DNA from: Marinospirillum sp. | Lineage (GTDB): Bacteria; Pseudomonadota; Gammaproteobacteria; Pseudomonadales; Halomonadaceae | NCBI RefSeq assembly: GCF_014859565.1 | Contig: NZ_JACUUA010000064.1 | Location: 1 to 17,080 of the forward strand | Length of the DNA stretch: 17,080 nucleotides | Direction of reading: 5' to 3' | Shown: positions 1 to 8,700 of the stretch, piece after piece | Position numbering within the stretch: the first letter of the stretch is position 1 | How the letters are laid out: each line of letters opens with the position of its first letter | Position numbers and translations under genes: made by a program | The notes under the pieces: generated by a model | What the model was told of the DNA's origin: nothing | Database searches by the model: none | What the model saw: only the letters and a program-made list of their open reading frames with translations

Positions 1-585
1 ATGACCATGCAGGTCATTAATCTGTTTAAAGTGATCCAGATCGAACATCACCAGACTGACCGGGGTGGCATTACGTTGTGCCAGATGCAGGGTTTGTTTG
101 CCCAGATTAAAAAAGGCACGGCGATTATTCAGGCTGGTCAGCGCATCGGTGTCGGCCAGTATTTCTGCTTCGCGGCGGGCAACTTCCAACTCCTGTTCCA
201 TGTGTTTACGATCGGTAATGTCAGTGGCAATCTCAATTCGCACCAGCCGACCATCCAACCACTCCACTGCCTGATCCCGACACTGATACCAGTGTTCATT
301 GGCGGTATTCTGAAACTCCCATACCAACACACCGGTCGGTTTGCCTTCTTCATCCAGTAAACGATGGTTGGTGCAGAAGGCACAAGGGCCGGTCTGATCA
401 GCTTGCAGCACCTGCCAGCATTTACGTCCGTTGGCTTCACCCCATTGGTTGCGTCCATATTCATTCATGAACAGCAACTCGTGAGTATCCATATCTGCAA
501 CGTACACCAGCGCATCTAGGCTATCCAGAATCCGACTGATGGCCTGCTGGTTGTTGTTCTGTGTGGAGTGTTGATCCTTGTGCAT
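1..585 (-). CDS. PAS-GGDEF diguanylate cyclase, 5' part (runs off left edge)
   Basis: Reading the minus strand from the ATG at 585 gives 195 open codons with no stop before base 1, so only the N-terminal part is present. Residues about 14-128 look like a PAS sensor domain (LVYVADMDTHELLFMN near 26-41, ending in the TDITDRK linker at 121-127) with a PCAFC CxxC pair at 68/71. A short helix follows, then the start of a GGDEF domain: DALTSLNNRR at 147-156 and FDLDHFKQIND at 181-191. The GGDEF active-site loop itself lies beyond the window, so catalytic competence cannot be judged. By family this would be a cytosolic sensor making cyclic di-GMP in response to a PAS ligand. It is divergent from ahpC across about 170 bases. 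The call is firm for PAS plus GGDEF start; the signal sensed is unknown. Confidence 0.88.
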   Translation of the reverse strand, partial: MHKDQHSTQNNNQQAISRILDSLDALVYVADMDTHELLFMNEYGRNQWGEANGRKCWQVLQADQTGPCAFCTNHRLLDEEGKPTGVLVWEFQNTANEHWYQCRDQAVEWLDGRLVRIEIATDITDRKHMEQELEVARREAEILADTDALTSLNNRRAFFNLGKQTLHLAQRNATPVSLVMFDLDHFKQINDLHGH

Positions 586-639
586 GGGCACCTCGTTTGT
601 CTCTTTGGCCTGATATTAACATCAACACAGAAGGTGCTG

Positions 640-705
640 ATAGCCGAAGCCAATCATCACGTTAAATCTAATCAATTTCCATGATTTGATAGCTAAAGAT
701 AATAT
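640..705 (+). promoter_or_regulatory. Candidate OxyR site and sigma-70 promoter of ahpCF
   Basis: A tetranucleotide series ATAG (640-643), CAAT (651-654), TTAA (662-665), CAAT (673-676), each separated by 7 bases, matches 12 of 16 positions of the known OxyR pattern ATAG-N7-CTAT-N7-ATAG-N7-CTAT. It abuts a possible -35 TTTCCA (676-681), with 18 bases to a good -10 TAATAT (700-705). Activation by OxyR from just upstream of -35 is the usual arrangement for ahpC. The site was found by eye and the promoter assignment is inference. Confidence 0.4.
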
Positions 706-757
706 GACTCCTGTGTTCAAGAACTGACTAATTTTTTACCAATCAGGAGAATAACTC

Positions 758-1321
758 ATGGGTATTGTTAACACTGAAATCAAACCTTTTGCTGCAACCG
801 CATTCAAGCAAGGCAAGTTTGTTGAAATCACCGAAGCCGATGTTAAAGGAAAGTGGGCAGTATTTTTCTTCTACCCAGCCGACTTCACTTTTGTTTGCCC
901 GACCGAGCTGGGCGACGTAGCAGATAAGTATGCCGAACTGCAGAAGCTGGGCGTGGAAGTTTTCTCTGTATCCACCGACACCCACTTCACCCACAAAGCC
1001 TGGCACGATGCTTCTGAAACCATCGGCAAGATCAACTACTACATGGTTGGTGACCAGACCGGCAACATCACCAACAACTTTGGTGTGATGCGTGAAGGTC
1101 AGGGTCTGGCAGATCGTGCCACTTTTATTATCGACCCACAGGGTGTGATTCAGGCGGTTGAAATCACTGCTGAAGGCATTGGCCGTGATGCAGACGACCT
1201 GATGCGCAAAATTAAGGCTGCTCAGTACGTTGCCTCTCACCCAGGTGAAGTCTGCCCAGCCAAGTGGAAAGAAGGTGAAGCAACTCTGAAACCTTCTCTG
1301 GATCTGGTAGGCAAGATCTAA
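758..1321 (+). CDS. ahpC: Alkyl hydroperoxide reductase subunit C (2-Cys peroxiredoxin)
   Basis: A 187-residue peroxiredoxin of the AhpC/Prx1 type that reduces hydrogen peroxide, organic peroxides and peroxynitrite in the cytoplasm. The peroxidatic Cys is C47 in [12 protein letters not shown] and the resolving Cys is C166 in [10 protein letters not shown] near the C-terminus, the same layout and length as the enterobacterial enzyme. The start is supported by AGGAG eight bases upstream of the ATG. It is followed after 35 bases by ahpF, its dedicated reductase, so the two almost certainly form one transcript. Regulation by OxyR is suggested by the upstream site. Nothing is unusual in the sequence. 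Confidence 0.98.
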   Translation: MGIVNTEIKPFAATAFKQGKFVEITEADVKGKWAVFFFYPADFTFVCPTELGDVADKYAELQKLGVEVFSVSTDTHFTHKAWHDASETIGKINYYMVGDQTGNITNNFGVMREGQGLADRATFIIDPQGVIQAVEITAEGIGRDADDLMRKIKAAQYVASHPGEVCPAKWKEGEATLKPSLDLVGKI

Positions 1322-1356
1322 GTAAACCCCAAGTTAATGATCAAAGGACACACATC

Positions 1357-2934
1357 ATGTTGGACGACTCCCTGAAACAACAGCTGGACGCCTACTTGCA
1401 ATACATCGTGAATCCGATTGAGCTGTGTGTGTCCGCTGATGACCAAGCCAAGTCCCAGGAATTGCTGGAACTGGCGACCGAACTTGCTGCAATGTCTGGC
1501 AAGATCAGCCTTAAACAAGTGGCTGCTGAACGCACGCCCAGTATGGCTATAGGCCCTGTCGGTGAAACACCGCGTGTCAGTTTTGCAGGCATTCCGATGG
1601 GTCACGAATTCACTTCACTGGTACTGGCACTGCTGCAGGCCGGTGGTCATCCTTCCAAGGCTGACCCCGAAGTCCTGGAGCAGATCCGTAATCTGCCAGG
1701 TGAATTCCATTTTACAACTTACATTTCGCTGTCCTGCCAGAACTGCCCGGACGTGGTACAGGCGCTGAACCTGATGGCAACCCTGAACCCCGGCATCACT
1801 CACGTGATGGTGGATGGCGCACTGTTCCAGCAGGAAGTGGAAGAAAAACAGATTATGGCCGTGCCCTCGGTTTACCTGAACGGTGAACCCTTCGGCCAGG
1901 GCCGCATGACACTGAATGAAATTGTCAGCAAGCTGGATACCGGTGCCGCCAAACGCAAGGCAGCCGCCCTGAATGACAAGGCACCCTATGAAGTGCTGGT
2001 GATCGGTGGTGGTCCTGCGGGTGCTTCTGCAGCCATCTATGCGGCTCGCAAAGGCATTCGCACCGGTGTGGTGGCTGAGCGTTTTGGTGGTCAGGTGATG
2101 GATACCGTAGGCATCGAGAACTTCATTTCCGTGCCCTACACCGAAGGCCCGAAACTGGTGGCCAGCCTAGAACAGCACGTGAAGGAATATGAAGTGGACC
2201 TGATCACCGAGCAGAAAGCCGCAGCGGTGAAAAAAGGCGATTACATCGAAGTCACGCTGGAAAGTGGCGCCACCCTGAAGAGCCGCAGTGTGATTCTGGC
2301 CACCGGTGCCCGCTGGCGTGAAATGAATGTACCGGGTGAAAAAGAATACCGTGGCAAGGGTGTGGCCTACTGCCCCCACTGTGATGGCCCGCTGTTCAAA
2401 GGCAAGCGTGTGGCAGTGATTGGTGGTGGTAACTCCGGTATTGAGGCCGCGATAGATCTGGCAGGTATTGTTGAACACGTCACCGTACTGGAGTTTTCCG
2501 ACACCCTGCGTGCTGATGCGGTGCTGGTGCGCAAAGCAGAATCCATGGGCAACATCCGTATCATCAAACAAGCCATGACCACCGAGGTATTGGGTGATGG
2601 CAACAAGGTGATTGGCTTGAAGTATCAGGATCGCAAGCTGGATGAAACTCATGTGCTGGATGTGGCCGGTATCTTTGTGCAGATCGGCCTGGTGCCCAAC
2701 AGTGAGTTCCTGCGCGATGCCCTGGAGCTGACTGAGCGCGGTGAAATTGTGGTGGATAGCCACGGCCGCACCTCCATGGCGGGTGTGTTTGCTGCCGGGG
2801 ATGTCACCAACACACCTTACAAACAGATCATCATTTCCATGGGTTCCGGCGCAACTGCAGCGCTGGGTGCCTTTGATCACCTGATTCGAACCCCGGTTCC
2901 GGTGGTAGCAGCTGCTGAGGTCGAACCCGCCTGA
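1357..2934 (+). CDS. ahpF: Alkyl hydroperoxide reductase subunit F (NADH:peroxiredoxin reductase)
   Basis: A 525-residue flavoprotein that passes electrons from NADH via FAD and two disulfide centres to AhpC. Visible in order: an N-terminal tandem thioredoxin-like module with the redox pair C127/C130 (SCQNC); the FAD-binding glycine motif [12 protein letters not shown] at 215-226; the second redox pair C339/C342 (YCPHCDGP); the NADH-binding motif [12 protein letters not shown] at 354-365; and the C-terminal FAD motif around 472-483 (AGVFAAGDV). Length matches the usual 520 or so residues. Start: ATG after AAAGGA with suitable spacing. It is the second gene of the ahpCF operon and ends shortly before a clear intrinsic terminator. 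Confidence 0.98.
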   Translation: MLDDSLKQQLDAYLQYIVNPIELCVSADDQAKSQELLELATELAAMSGKISLKQVAAERTPSMAIGPVGETPRVSFAGIPMGHEFTSLVLALLQAGGHPSKADPEVLEQIRNLPGEFHFTTYISLSCQNCPDVVQALNLMATLNPGITHVMVDGALFQQEVEEKQIMAVPSVYLNGEPFGQGRMTLNEIVSKLDTGAAKRKAAALNDKAPYEVLVIGGGPAGASAAIYAARKGIRTGVVAERFGGQVMDTVGIENFISVPYTEGPKLVASLEQHVKEYEVDLITEQKAAAVKKGDYIEVTLESGATLKSRSVILATGARWREMNVPGEKEYRGKGVAYCPHCDGPLFKGKRVAVIGGGNSGIEAAIDLAGIVEHVTVLEFSDTLRADAVLVRKAESMGNIRIIKQAMTTEVLGDGNKVIGLKYQDRKLDETHVLDVAGIFVQIGLVPNSEFLRDALELTERGEIVVDSHGRTSMAGVFAAGDVTNTPYKQIIISMGSGATAALGAFDHLIRTPVPVVAAAEVEPA

Positions 2935-2980
2935 AGTTGAATATTTTTGTTGTGTTGTTGCAGTCATAGCTGTGCTTTTT

Positions 2981-3006
2981 ACCGCTCCTTCGGGGGCGGT
3001 TTTTTA
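2981..3006 (+). terminator. Rho-independent terminator of ahpCF
   Basis: An 8-bp stem ACCGCTCC / GGGGCGGT (one G-U pair) closes a TTCG tetraloop and is followed at once by a run of five T. It lies 46 bases after the ahpF stop. The other strand lacks a T run after the stem, so it acts for ahpCF only. Confidence 0.93.
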
Positions 3007-3053
3007 TTGTTAAATCAGCTAGACTAGCAAGTCCACCTATTAGGGCGCGTAAG

Positions 3054-4250
3054 ATGAAGATTCCTGCAGCATCCTTCCACAGCCTGACCTGGATGCTGGC
3101 CGGGCTGGTTTCCATCGGCCCGCTGGCGATTGATGCCTACCTGCCAGCCATGCCACAAATTGCCACCAGTCTGGATACCTCAATTCACCATGTGGAGCTG
3201 ACGCTGAGTGTGTTTCTGGTCGGTTTTGCACTGGGGCAGTTATTCGGTGGACCCTTTTCTGACCAGTACGGTCGTCGCCTGACCATCCTGTCCGGACTGG
3301 GGATTTTTGCGCTGGGCAGCCTGCTGGCCGCGCTCACACCTTCCATTGAAGTCTTGTGGCTGGCGCGGGTGTTACAAGCCTTCGGGGGCGGTATTGGGGT
3401 AGTCAATACCATGGCGGTGGTGCGAGATCTGTATAGTGGCCGGGACAGTGCCCGTGCCTTGTCGCGCATTGTGTCGATCATGCTGGCGGCACCCCTGCTG
3501 GCTCCTTTTATCGGCAGTGGCATTCTGCTGTTCAGCAACTGGCGGGGGATTTTTGCTGCCCTGATGCTTTATGCCCTGGCCTTGTTACTGGTGCTGCTGC
3601 GTACCTTGCCGGAAACCCGTCAGGCGGCTGTGCAGGTTTCCATGAACCCGTTGCGGCGTTACTGGTCAGTGATCCGTCATCGCCCCACTCTTGGTTTCTT
3701 GAGTGCCACCGCTTTCAGTCATGCCGGTATGTTTGCTTTTATCACCGGCTCTGCGCTGGTGTACATGGAATACTACGGTGTCAGTGTGCAGCTGTTTCCG
3801 GTTTTATTTGGTATGAATATCCTGACACTGGTGGTCTGTAACCGACTGAATGTGTATTTCCTCAACCGTACCTCACCCCTGCGATTGTTAAAAATCGGCC
3901 AGACAATCCAACTGATATTTGGTGCCTCTCTGCTGTTGGCTTTCTTACTGTTTGAACTGCCGCTCTGGGTGGTGGTGGTGCTGATCATGCTCTTTATGGG
4001 ACAGCATGGTTTTATCATGGCCAACGGCATTTCCAGCGCAGTGGATTATTTCCCGCAGAGTGCTGCCACTGCCAGCGCCGTGATCACCGCTACCGGATTT
4101 ATGGTGGGTGCTGCCAGCGGCACACTGGTCGGCCTGCTGGGTGATGGCTCACCCATCCCGATGCTGGCAGTGATGGCCGCCTGCCCAATGCTTGGCATCC
4201 TGCTGCGCACCCTGCTGCACCGAGATTTACAAATCTCACCTGAGCAGTGA
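3054..4250 (+). CDS. Bcr/CflA-family multidrug efflux MFS transporter
   Basis: A 398-residue, strongly hydrophobic protein with the 12-helix size of the DHA1 drug:proton antiporters. The start of helix 1 carries the family signature GPLAIDAYLPAMPQIA (22-37), and the helix 2-3 loop carries the MFS motif A variant GGPFSDQYGRR (65-75). The sequence RVLQAFGGG follows in helix 4, as expected. By family it exports small hydrophobic or zwitterionic compounds (bicyclomycin, sulfonamide, dipeptides are known for relatives); the substrate here cannot be read. The ATG at 3054 has a modest AGGG about 8 bases upstream. It is preceded by the ahpCF terminator and so has its own promoter. There is no obvious partner gene. 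Confidence 0.9.
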   Translation: MKIPAASFHSLTWMLAGLVSIGPLAIDAYLPAMPQIATSLDTSIHHVELTLSVFLVGFALGQLFGGPFSDQYGRRLTILSGLGIFALGSLLAALTPSIEVLWLARVLQAFGGGIGVVNTMAVVRDLYSGRDSARALSRIVSIMLAAPLLAPFIGSGILLFSNWRGIFAALMLYALALLLVLLRTLPETRQAAVQVSMNPLRRYWSVIRHRPTLGFLSATAFSHAGMFAFITGSALVYMEYYGVSVQLFPVLFGMNILTLVVCNRLNVYFLNRTSPLRLLKIGQTIQLIFGASLLLAFLLFELPLWVVVVLIMLFMGQHGFIMANGISSAVDYFPQSAATASAVITATGFMVGAASGTLVGLLGDGSPIPMLAVMAACPMLGILLRTLLHRDLQISPEQ

Positions 4251-4271
4251 ACTTCCAAAACGGTAGCGCAC

Positions 4272-4329
4272 CACTTTTACGCGCATAAAAGTGTGAATAC
4301 TTGCATTTTTATGCGCCATAAAGTGTAAT
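4272..4329 (+). promoter_or_regulatory. Promoter of the AAA ATPase gene with two related palindromes
   Basis: A sigma-70-like promoter TTGCAT (4301-4306), 17-base spacer, TGTAAT (4324-4329) stands before the ATPase gene. Within the spacer is TTTATG-CGC-CATAAA (4308-4322), a perfect 6-bp dyad. About 32 bases upstream, three helical turns, is a close relative, CACTTTTACGCGCATAAAAGTG (4272-4293), a 22-base palindrome with one mismatched pair. Both are followed by GTGTRAAT-like sequence, so they also form a direct repeat. The layout fits a repressor operator. No regulator gene is visible nearby. Confidence 0.6.
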
Positions 4330-4365
4330 TATCGGTGACTTGCCTAGCCCCACCGAGGATCTTGC

Positions 4366-5706
4366 ATGCAGCGGTTACTTCTTGAACAATTACTGGCATG
4401 GAAAAACAAACCAACACGAAAACCGCTGTTGATCGATGGCGCTCGCCAGACTGGAAAAACTTACCTGCTGCAGACCCTGCTCGGCCAGCAATTCCAACAG
4501 GTATTACGCATTGATTTTCTGGAATCACCAGACATGGCTGCTGCCTTTGAAGGCTCGCTGACTCCAGAAGATGTGATCAAAAACCTTGAGCTACTGACTG
4601 GCCAACCATTCAACCCAGACAAAGACCTGCTGATTCTGGATGAAATTGGTGAGTCACCGCGAGCAGTCACTGCCTTGAAGTATTTCGCTGAAAAAGCCCC
4701 CCAGATGTATGTTGCAGCCAGTGGCTCCAATATTGGCCTGTTGAACACCTTTCCTGTTGGCAAGGTTGAACAGCACAATCTGCGCCCACTTACTTTTCGC
4801 GAGTTTCTTATTGCATCAGGTGACAAACCACTGTTTCAGGCTTTTGACTCCCAGATGAATTCTGCTGCGGCCCACAACAAGCTGTTCGACAAGCTCACAG
4901 ATTATTATTTCACCGGCGGTATGCCTGAAGCTGTTCACACCTGGTTTGAACTGGAAAAAAACAGCATCCTTGAGCGCATACAAGCTGTCTCGGATATCCA
5001 TACCAACCTGGTTTCAGGTTATATGCGGGATTTTGGAAAATATGCCGGCAAGGTGGATGCGACTCTGATTGAGGCCGTGTTTCGTAACATACCATCACAG
5101 CTGTCAAGTGTTATGGATGAGTCCGTGAAACGCTTCAAGTTCAAAGAGGTGCATGAGCGCAAATCACGTTATGGTGAGTTTGAAAGTGCCATCAGCTGGC
5201 TGGAAAAATGCCGTTTGATTCTGAAAAACCACCCCCTTTCAGGCACACCCCGCAGCCCACTGGCAGCCTACCGCAAAGACAACCTGGTCAAGCTTTTCCT
5301 GTTTGATGTTGGACTGCTCAACCACATGCTTGGCGTCAGTTATCGGGAAATCAAACAGCAGGGTTACGAATACAAGGGTTATATTGCTGAAAACTTTGTC
5401 CAGCAGGAGTTTGCCGCCCAGGGTATGGATACGACTTACTCATGGAATGATGCCAGAGCAGAAATTGAATTCATTGCCGCAGACGATCAGGGCCGGGTTG
5501 TTCCGATCGAAGTAAAAAGTGGCAAACGTACCCGCGCTAAATCACTTCTGTCTTACATCAGCAAGTGTACTCCCCACAAAAGCATCAAGCTCACTGGCAC
5601 ACAAGGCTCCTCCTTGCTTGAACAGCAACCCCATGTGATGCCGCTGTATTACAGTGAATACGTCATCAGCAAGCATCTGAAAACTGCACCGGACTTTGGT
5701 GACTGA
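4366..5706 (+). CDS. AAA-family ATPase with DUF4143 C-terminal domain
   Basis: A 446-residue cytosolic protein of the widespread AAA_14/DUF4143 type. The N-terminal ATPase has Walker A GARQTGKT (25-32), Walker B LLILDE (88-93) and a sensor-1-like strand VAASGSNIG (116-124). The C-terminal part (about 210-435) is DUF4143-like and ends in a restriction-endonuclease-like core: AENFV (341-345), EIEFI (366-370) and IEVKSG (381-386). The usual acidic residue of the EIDF strand is Glu (E368) here. The biological role of the family is not established; links to mobile DNA or stress have been suggested, but nothing here proves either. Start: ATG with GAGG seven bases upstream. It stands alone between a transporter and a convergent operon and is probably a mobile accessory gene. 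Confidence 0.88.
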   Translation: MQRLLLEQLLAWKNKPTRKPLLIDGARQTGKTYLLQTLLGQQFQQVLRIDFLESPDMAAAFEGSLTPEDVIKNLELLTGQPFNPDKDLLILDEIGESPRAVTALKYFAEKAPQMYVAASGSNIGLLNTFPVGKVEQHNLRPLTFREFLIASGDKPLFQAFDSQMNSAAAHNKLFDKLTDYYFTGGMPEAVHTWFELEKNSILERIQAVSDIHTNLVSGYMRDFGKYAGKVDATLIEAVFRNIPSQLSSVMDESVKRFKFKEVHERKSRYGEFESAISWLEKCRLILKNHPLSGTPRSPLAAYRKDNLVKLFLFDVGLLNHMLGVSYREIKQQGYEYKGYIAENFVQQEFAAQGMDTTYSWNDARAEIEFIAADDQGRVVPIEVKSGKRTRAKSLLSYISKCTPHKSIKLTGTQGSSLLEQQPHVMPLYYSEYVISKHLKTAPDFGD

Positions 5707-5723
5707 TCCGGTGCAGTGATTTT
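5683..5723. terminator. Bidirectional terminator overlapping the ATPase stop codon
   Basis: A perfect 11-bp inverted repeat ACTGCACCGGA (5683-5693) / TCCGGTGCAGT (5707-5717) is flanked by TTTT on the plus side (5720-5723) and by AAAA on the other side (5680-5683), giving a T tract on both strands. The loop contains the ATPase stop codon (5704-5706). It sits between two convergent genes and probably ends both transcripts; the T tracts are short. Confidence 0.75.
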
Positions 5724-5739
5724 CAGAAAAGGCGCGCCA

Positions 5740-8700
5740 TCAGGTTTCGGTTGCTGACATGACCACCAGCGGTTGTCCGGCGGTGACTCGCCCACCGGCA
5801 TTCACCAGCAATTGTTCCACCACACCGGGAGCGCTTGCCAGCACCGGGATTTCCATTTTCATGGATTCCAGCACCAGCAGGGTCTGACCGGCTTGCACCG
5901 AATCACCAACTGCCACCTGCAACTGCCAGACACTGCCGGATACCGGGCTGTCGGCCAACAGGCTGCCTTCCGGCCAGTCCAGTTGCTGTTCAGTCTGTTC
6001 TGCTTCTTCGTGGGTGAAGTTGAACTGGCCACTGGTATGCCAGTGCGCCAGCTCTGTTTCAAAGGCAACTTCACGCTGCTGCACAAACTGTTGAATATCC
6101 GCCTGTTCAGTTTCCAGAAAAGTTTCGTATTCGGCCAGACTGAAATGCCCCTCTTCGATCTTTAATGAATAGTCACCCAGGGGAAAATCCCGGCGAATCT
6201 GCTGCAGCTCTTCAGCCGACACTTCATAAAAACGTATCTGGTCAAAAAAGCGCAGCAACCAGGGGCGCGTGAATTCACGGGTGGTGCGTTCACGGTTCCA
6301 CATCTGCAGGGTGCGACCGACAAACTGGTAACCACCGGGGCCTTCCATGCCGTACACACAGAGGTAAGAACCACCAATGCCCACCGAATTTTCCGCCGTC
6401 CAGGTGCGAGCTGGATTGTACTTGGTGGTTACCAGTCGGTGGCGAGGGTCCAGCGGAGTTGCCAAGGGTGCACCCAGGTACACATCACCCAGCCCCATCA
6501 CCAGATAGGCCGCCTCAAAAACGATGCGCTTCACTTCATCCAGGCTATCCAGCCCGTTAATGCGGCGAATGAATTCCAGATTGCTGGGGCACCAGGGCGC
6601 ATCCTTACGCACCGATTGCATGTATTTTCTGATCGCCAGCTGACAGGCTTCATCATCCCAGGACAAGGGCAACCAGACGGTACGTGATGGCACCGTCAGC
6701 TGGTTAAGCTGACGCGCCAGTTGCTGCTCCGCACTGCGCAGGTGTTTTAATAACTGCCGGTGACTCAGCTGCTGGCTGTCAAAGTGCAACTGCAATGAAC
6801 GCACCCCCGGCGTAAGCTCTTTTAATCCCGGCAGTGGATGCTGCTGTAACCACTGCATCAAGGCATGGGCGCGAAAACGCAGGCGCAGATCCAGCTGTTG
6901 TTTACCGTATTCAACCAGCAGGAAATGATCACCGGCAGCACGTATCAGGATGTCATCACCAAATTCCGATGCCGGCAGGTGTTCCAGAATCGGGCTGGTC
7001 GGCAGCACTGGTTGCCAGTCACAAGGTACACTTTGCAGGTGTTGCAGGGACTGCTGCTGAGCCGCTTCCAGCGCCACGGCAGTATCCAGGCTGACCGGCA
7101 CAAAACGGATACGGTCACCGGCTCGCAACTGGCCCAGTTTCCATAGATCAGCAGTGATCACCGTGGCCGGACAGACAAAACCACCCAATGATGGGCCATC
7201 CGGCCCCAGAATCACTGGCATGTCACCGGTAAAATCCACCGTGCCGAAGGCATAAGCATTGTCATGGATGTTGGAGGGGTGCATACCCGCTTCACCACCA
7301 TCCCGTCTTGCCCAGTCGGGTTTTGGACCAATCAGCCGGATGCCGGTACGACTGGAGTTGTAATGCACCTCCCAGTTGGCAGCAAAAAAGCTCTGGATAT
7401 CCTGCCCGGTGAAATAATCCGGCGCGCCGTGTGGGCCATAAATCACCCGCAATTGCCAATGACTGGAAATTTCCGGCAAGAGCGCGGCATCCAGCGGCTG
7501 AGGCTGTACCGGAGGCGTATTGGCAGTCAGTTGCAATACATCACCGCTGCGCAGGGCGCGGCCATTGTGACCCCCAAACTGACCCAGCGTGAAGGTGCTG
7601 GTGGAGCCCAGATAACCCGGACACTGAATGCCACCACGCACACAAAGATAAGCCCTGGTACCCTGTTGAATGCGCCCGATCTGCAACTTATCCCCCGGCT
7701 GAATCAACAGCACCTGCCAGTGGCTTACTGCCACCCCATTCAGCAAGACTTCTGCCGGGGCACCGGCCAATAACACCTGGGTGGCACAACTGAATTCCAG
7801 CAGCGGGCCTTGCAGGGTGATTTCCAATGCTGTGGCACCTTCGGCATTTCCCAACAGTCGATTGCCCAGCCGGAAGGAGTAACTGTCAAACGGGCCAGAG
7901 GGTGGCACCCCCACATCCCAATGCCCCTGACGTCCTGGCCAATCCTGCAGGGTGGTCTGGGTACCGGGTTGTAACACATCAATGCGCGCCGGCTGGTAAC
8001 GGAAGTGGTTCAGGTAGGCGGTGGTGACCTGCCCGGCCTGCAATACCGGATCAACACACAAGGCCTGCAGGTAATCCAGATTGGTCTGGGTGCCGTAGAG
8101 TTGAATCTGTTGCAGGGCTGACTGGAGCTGCTGCAGTGCAGCGGCACGATCAGCGCCATGTACAATCACCTTGGCCAGCATCGGGTCAAACAGGGCCGGT
8201 ACTTCAATGCCCGTTTCAATCCAGTGATCAATGCGTACCCCTGGCAACTCCGGCAGCAGCACCTGACTCAACAGGCCGGGACTGGGTTGAAAGTTGCGCC
8301 AGGGATCTTCGGCATAAATCCGCACCTGTATAGCATGACCTTGCGGTTGCAGTGCCTGCCTCTGCTGTTGCAGATCCAGAGGCTCAGCGGCAGCCAGTTG
8401 CAGCATCCACGCCACCAGATCAATACCAAAAACTTCTTCAGTAACGCCGTGCTCCACCTGCAGACGGGTATTCACTTCCAGAAAATAAAAGTCATCCCGG
8501 TCAGCGTCATAAATAAACTCCACCGTACCGGCATTACGATAATTCACCGATGCCAGCAGACGTTCAGCCGTGACATGGAGTTGCTGTTGTTGTGCATCAC
8601 TCAGGCCGGGTGCCGGACACTCTTCAACCACCTTCTGGTTGCGCCGCTGGCTGGAGCAATCCCGTTCACCCAGCGCCAGCGCTTGCCCCCGACCATCACC

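Noticed and set aside
2167..2967. 266-codon minus-strand frame opposite ahpF
   Set aside because: Shadow of a firmly identified gene; low-complexity composition rich in His, Gln and Thr, with no domain.
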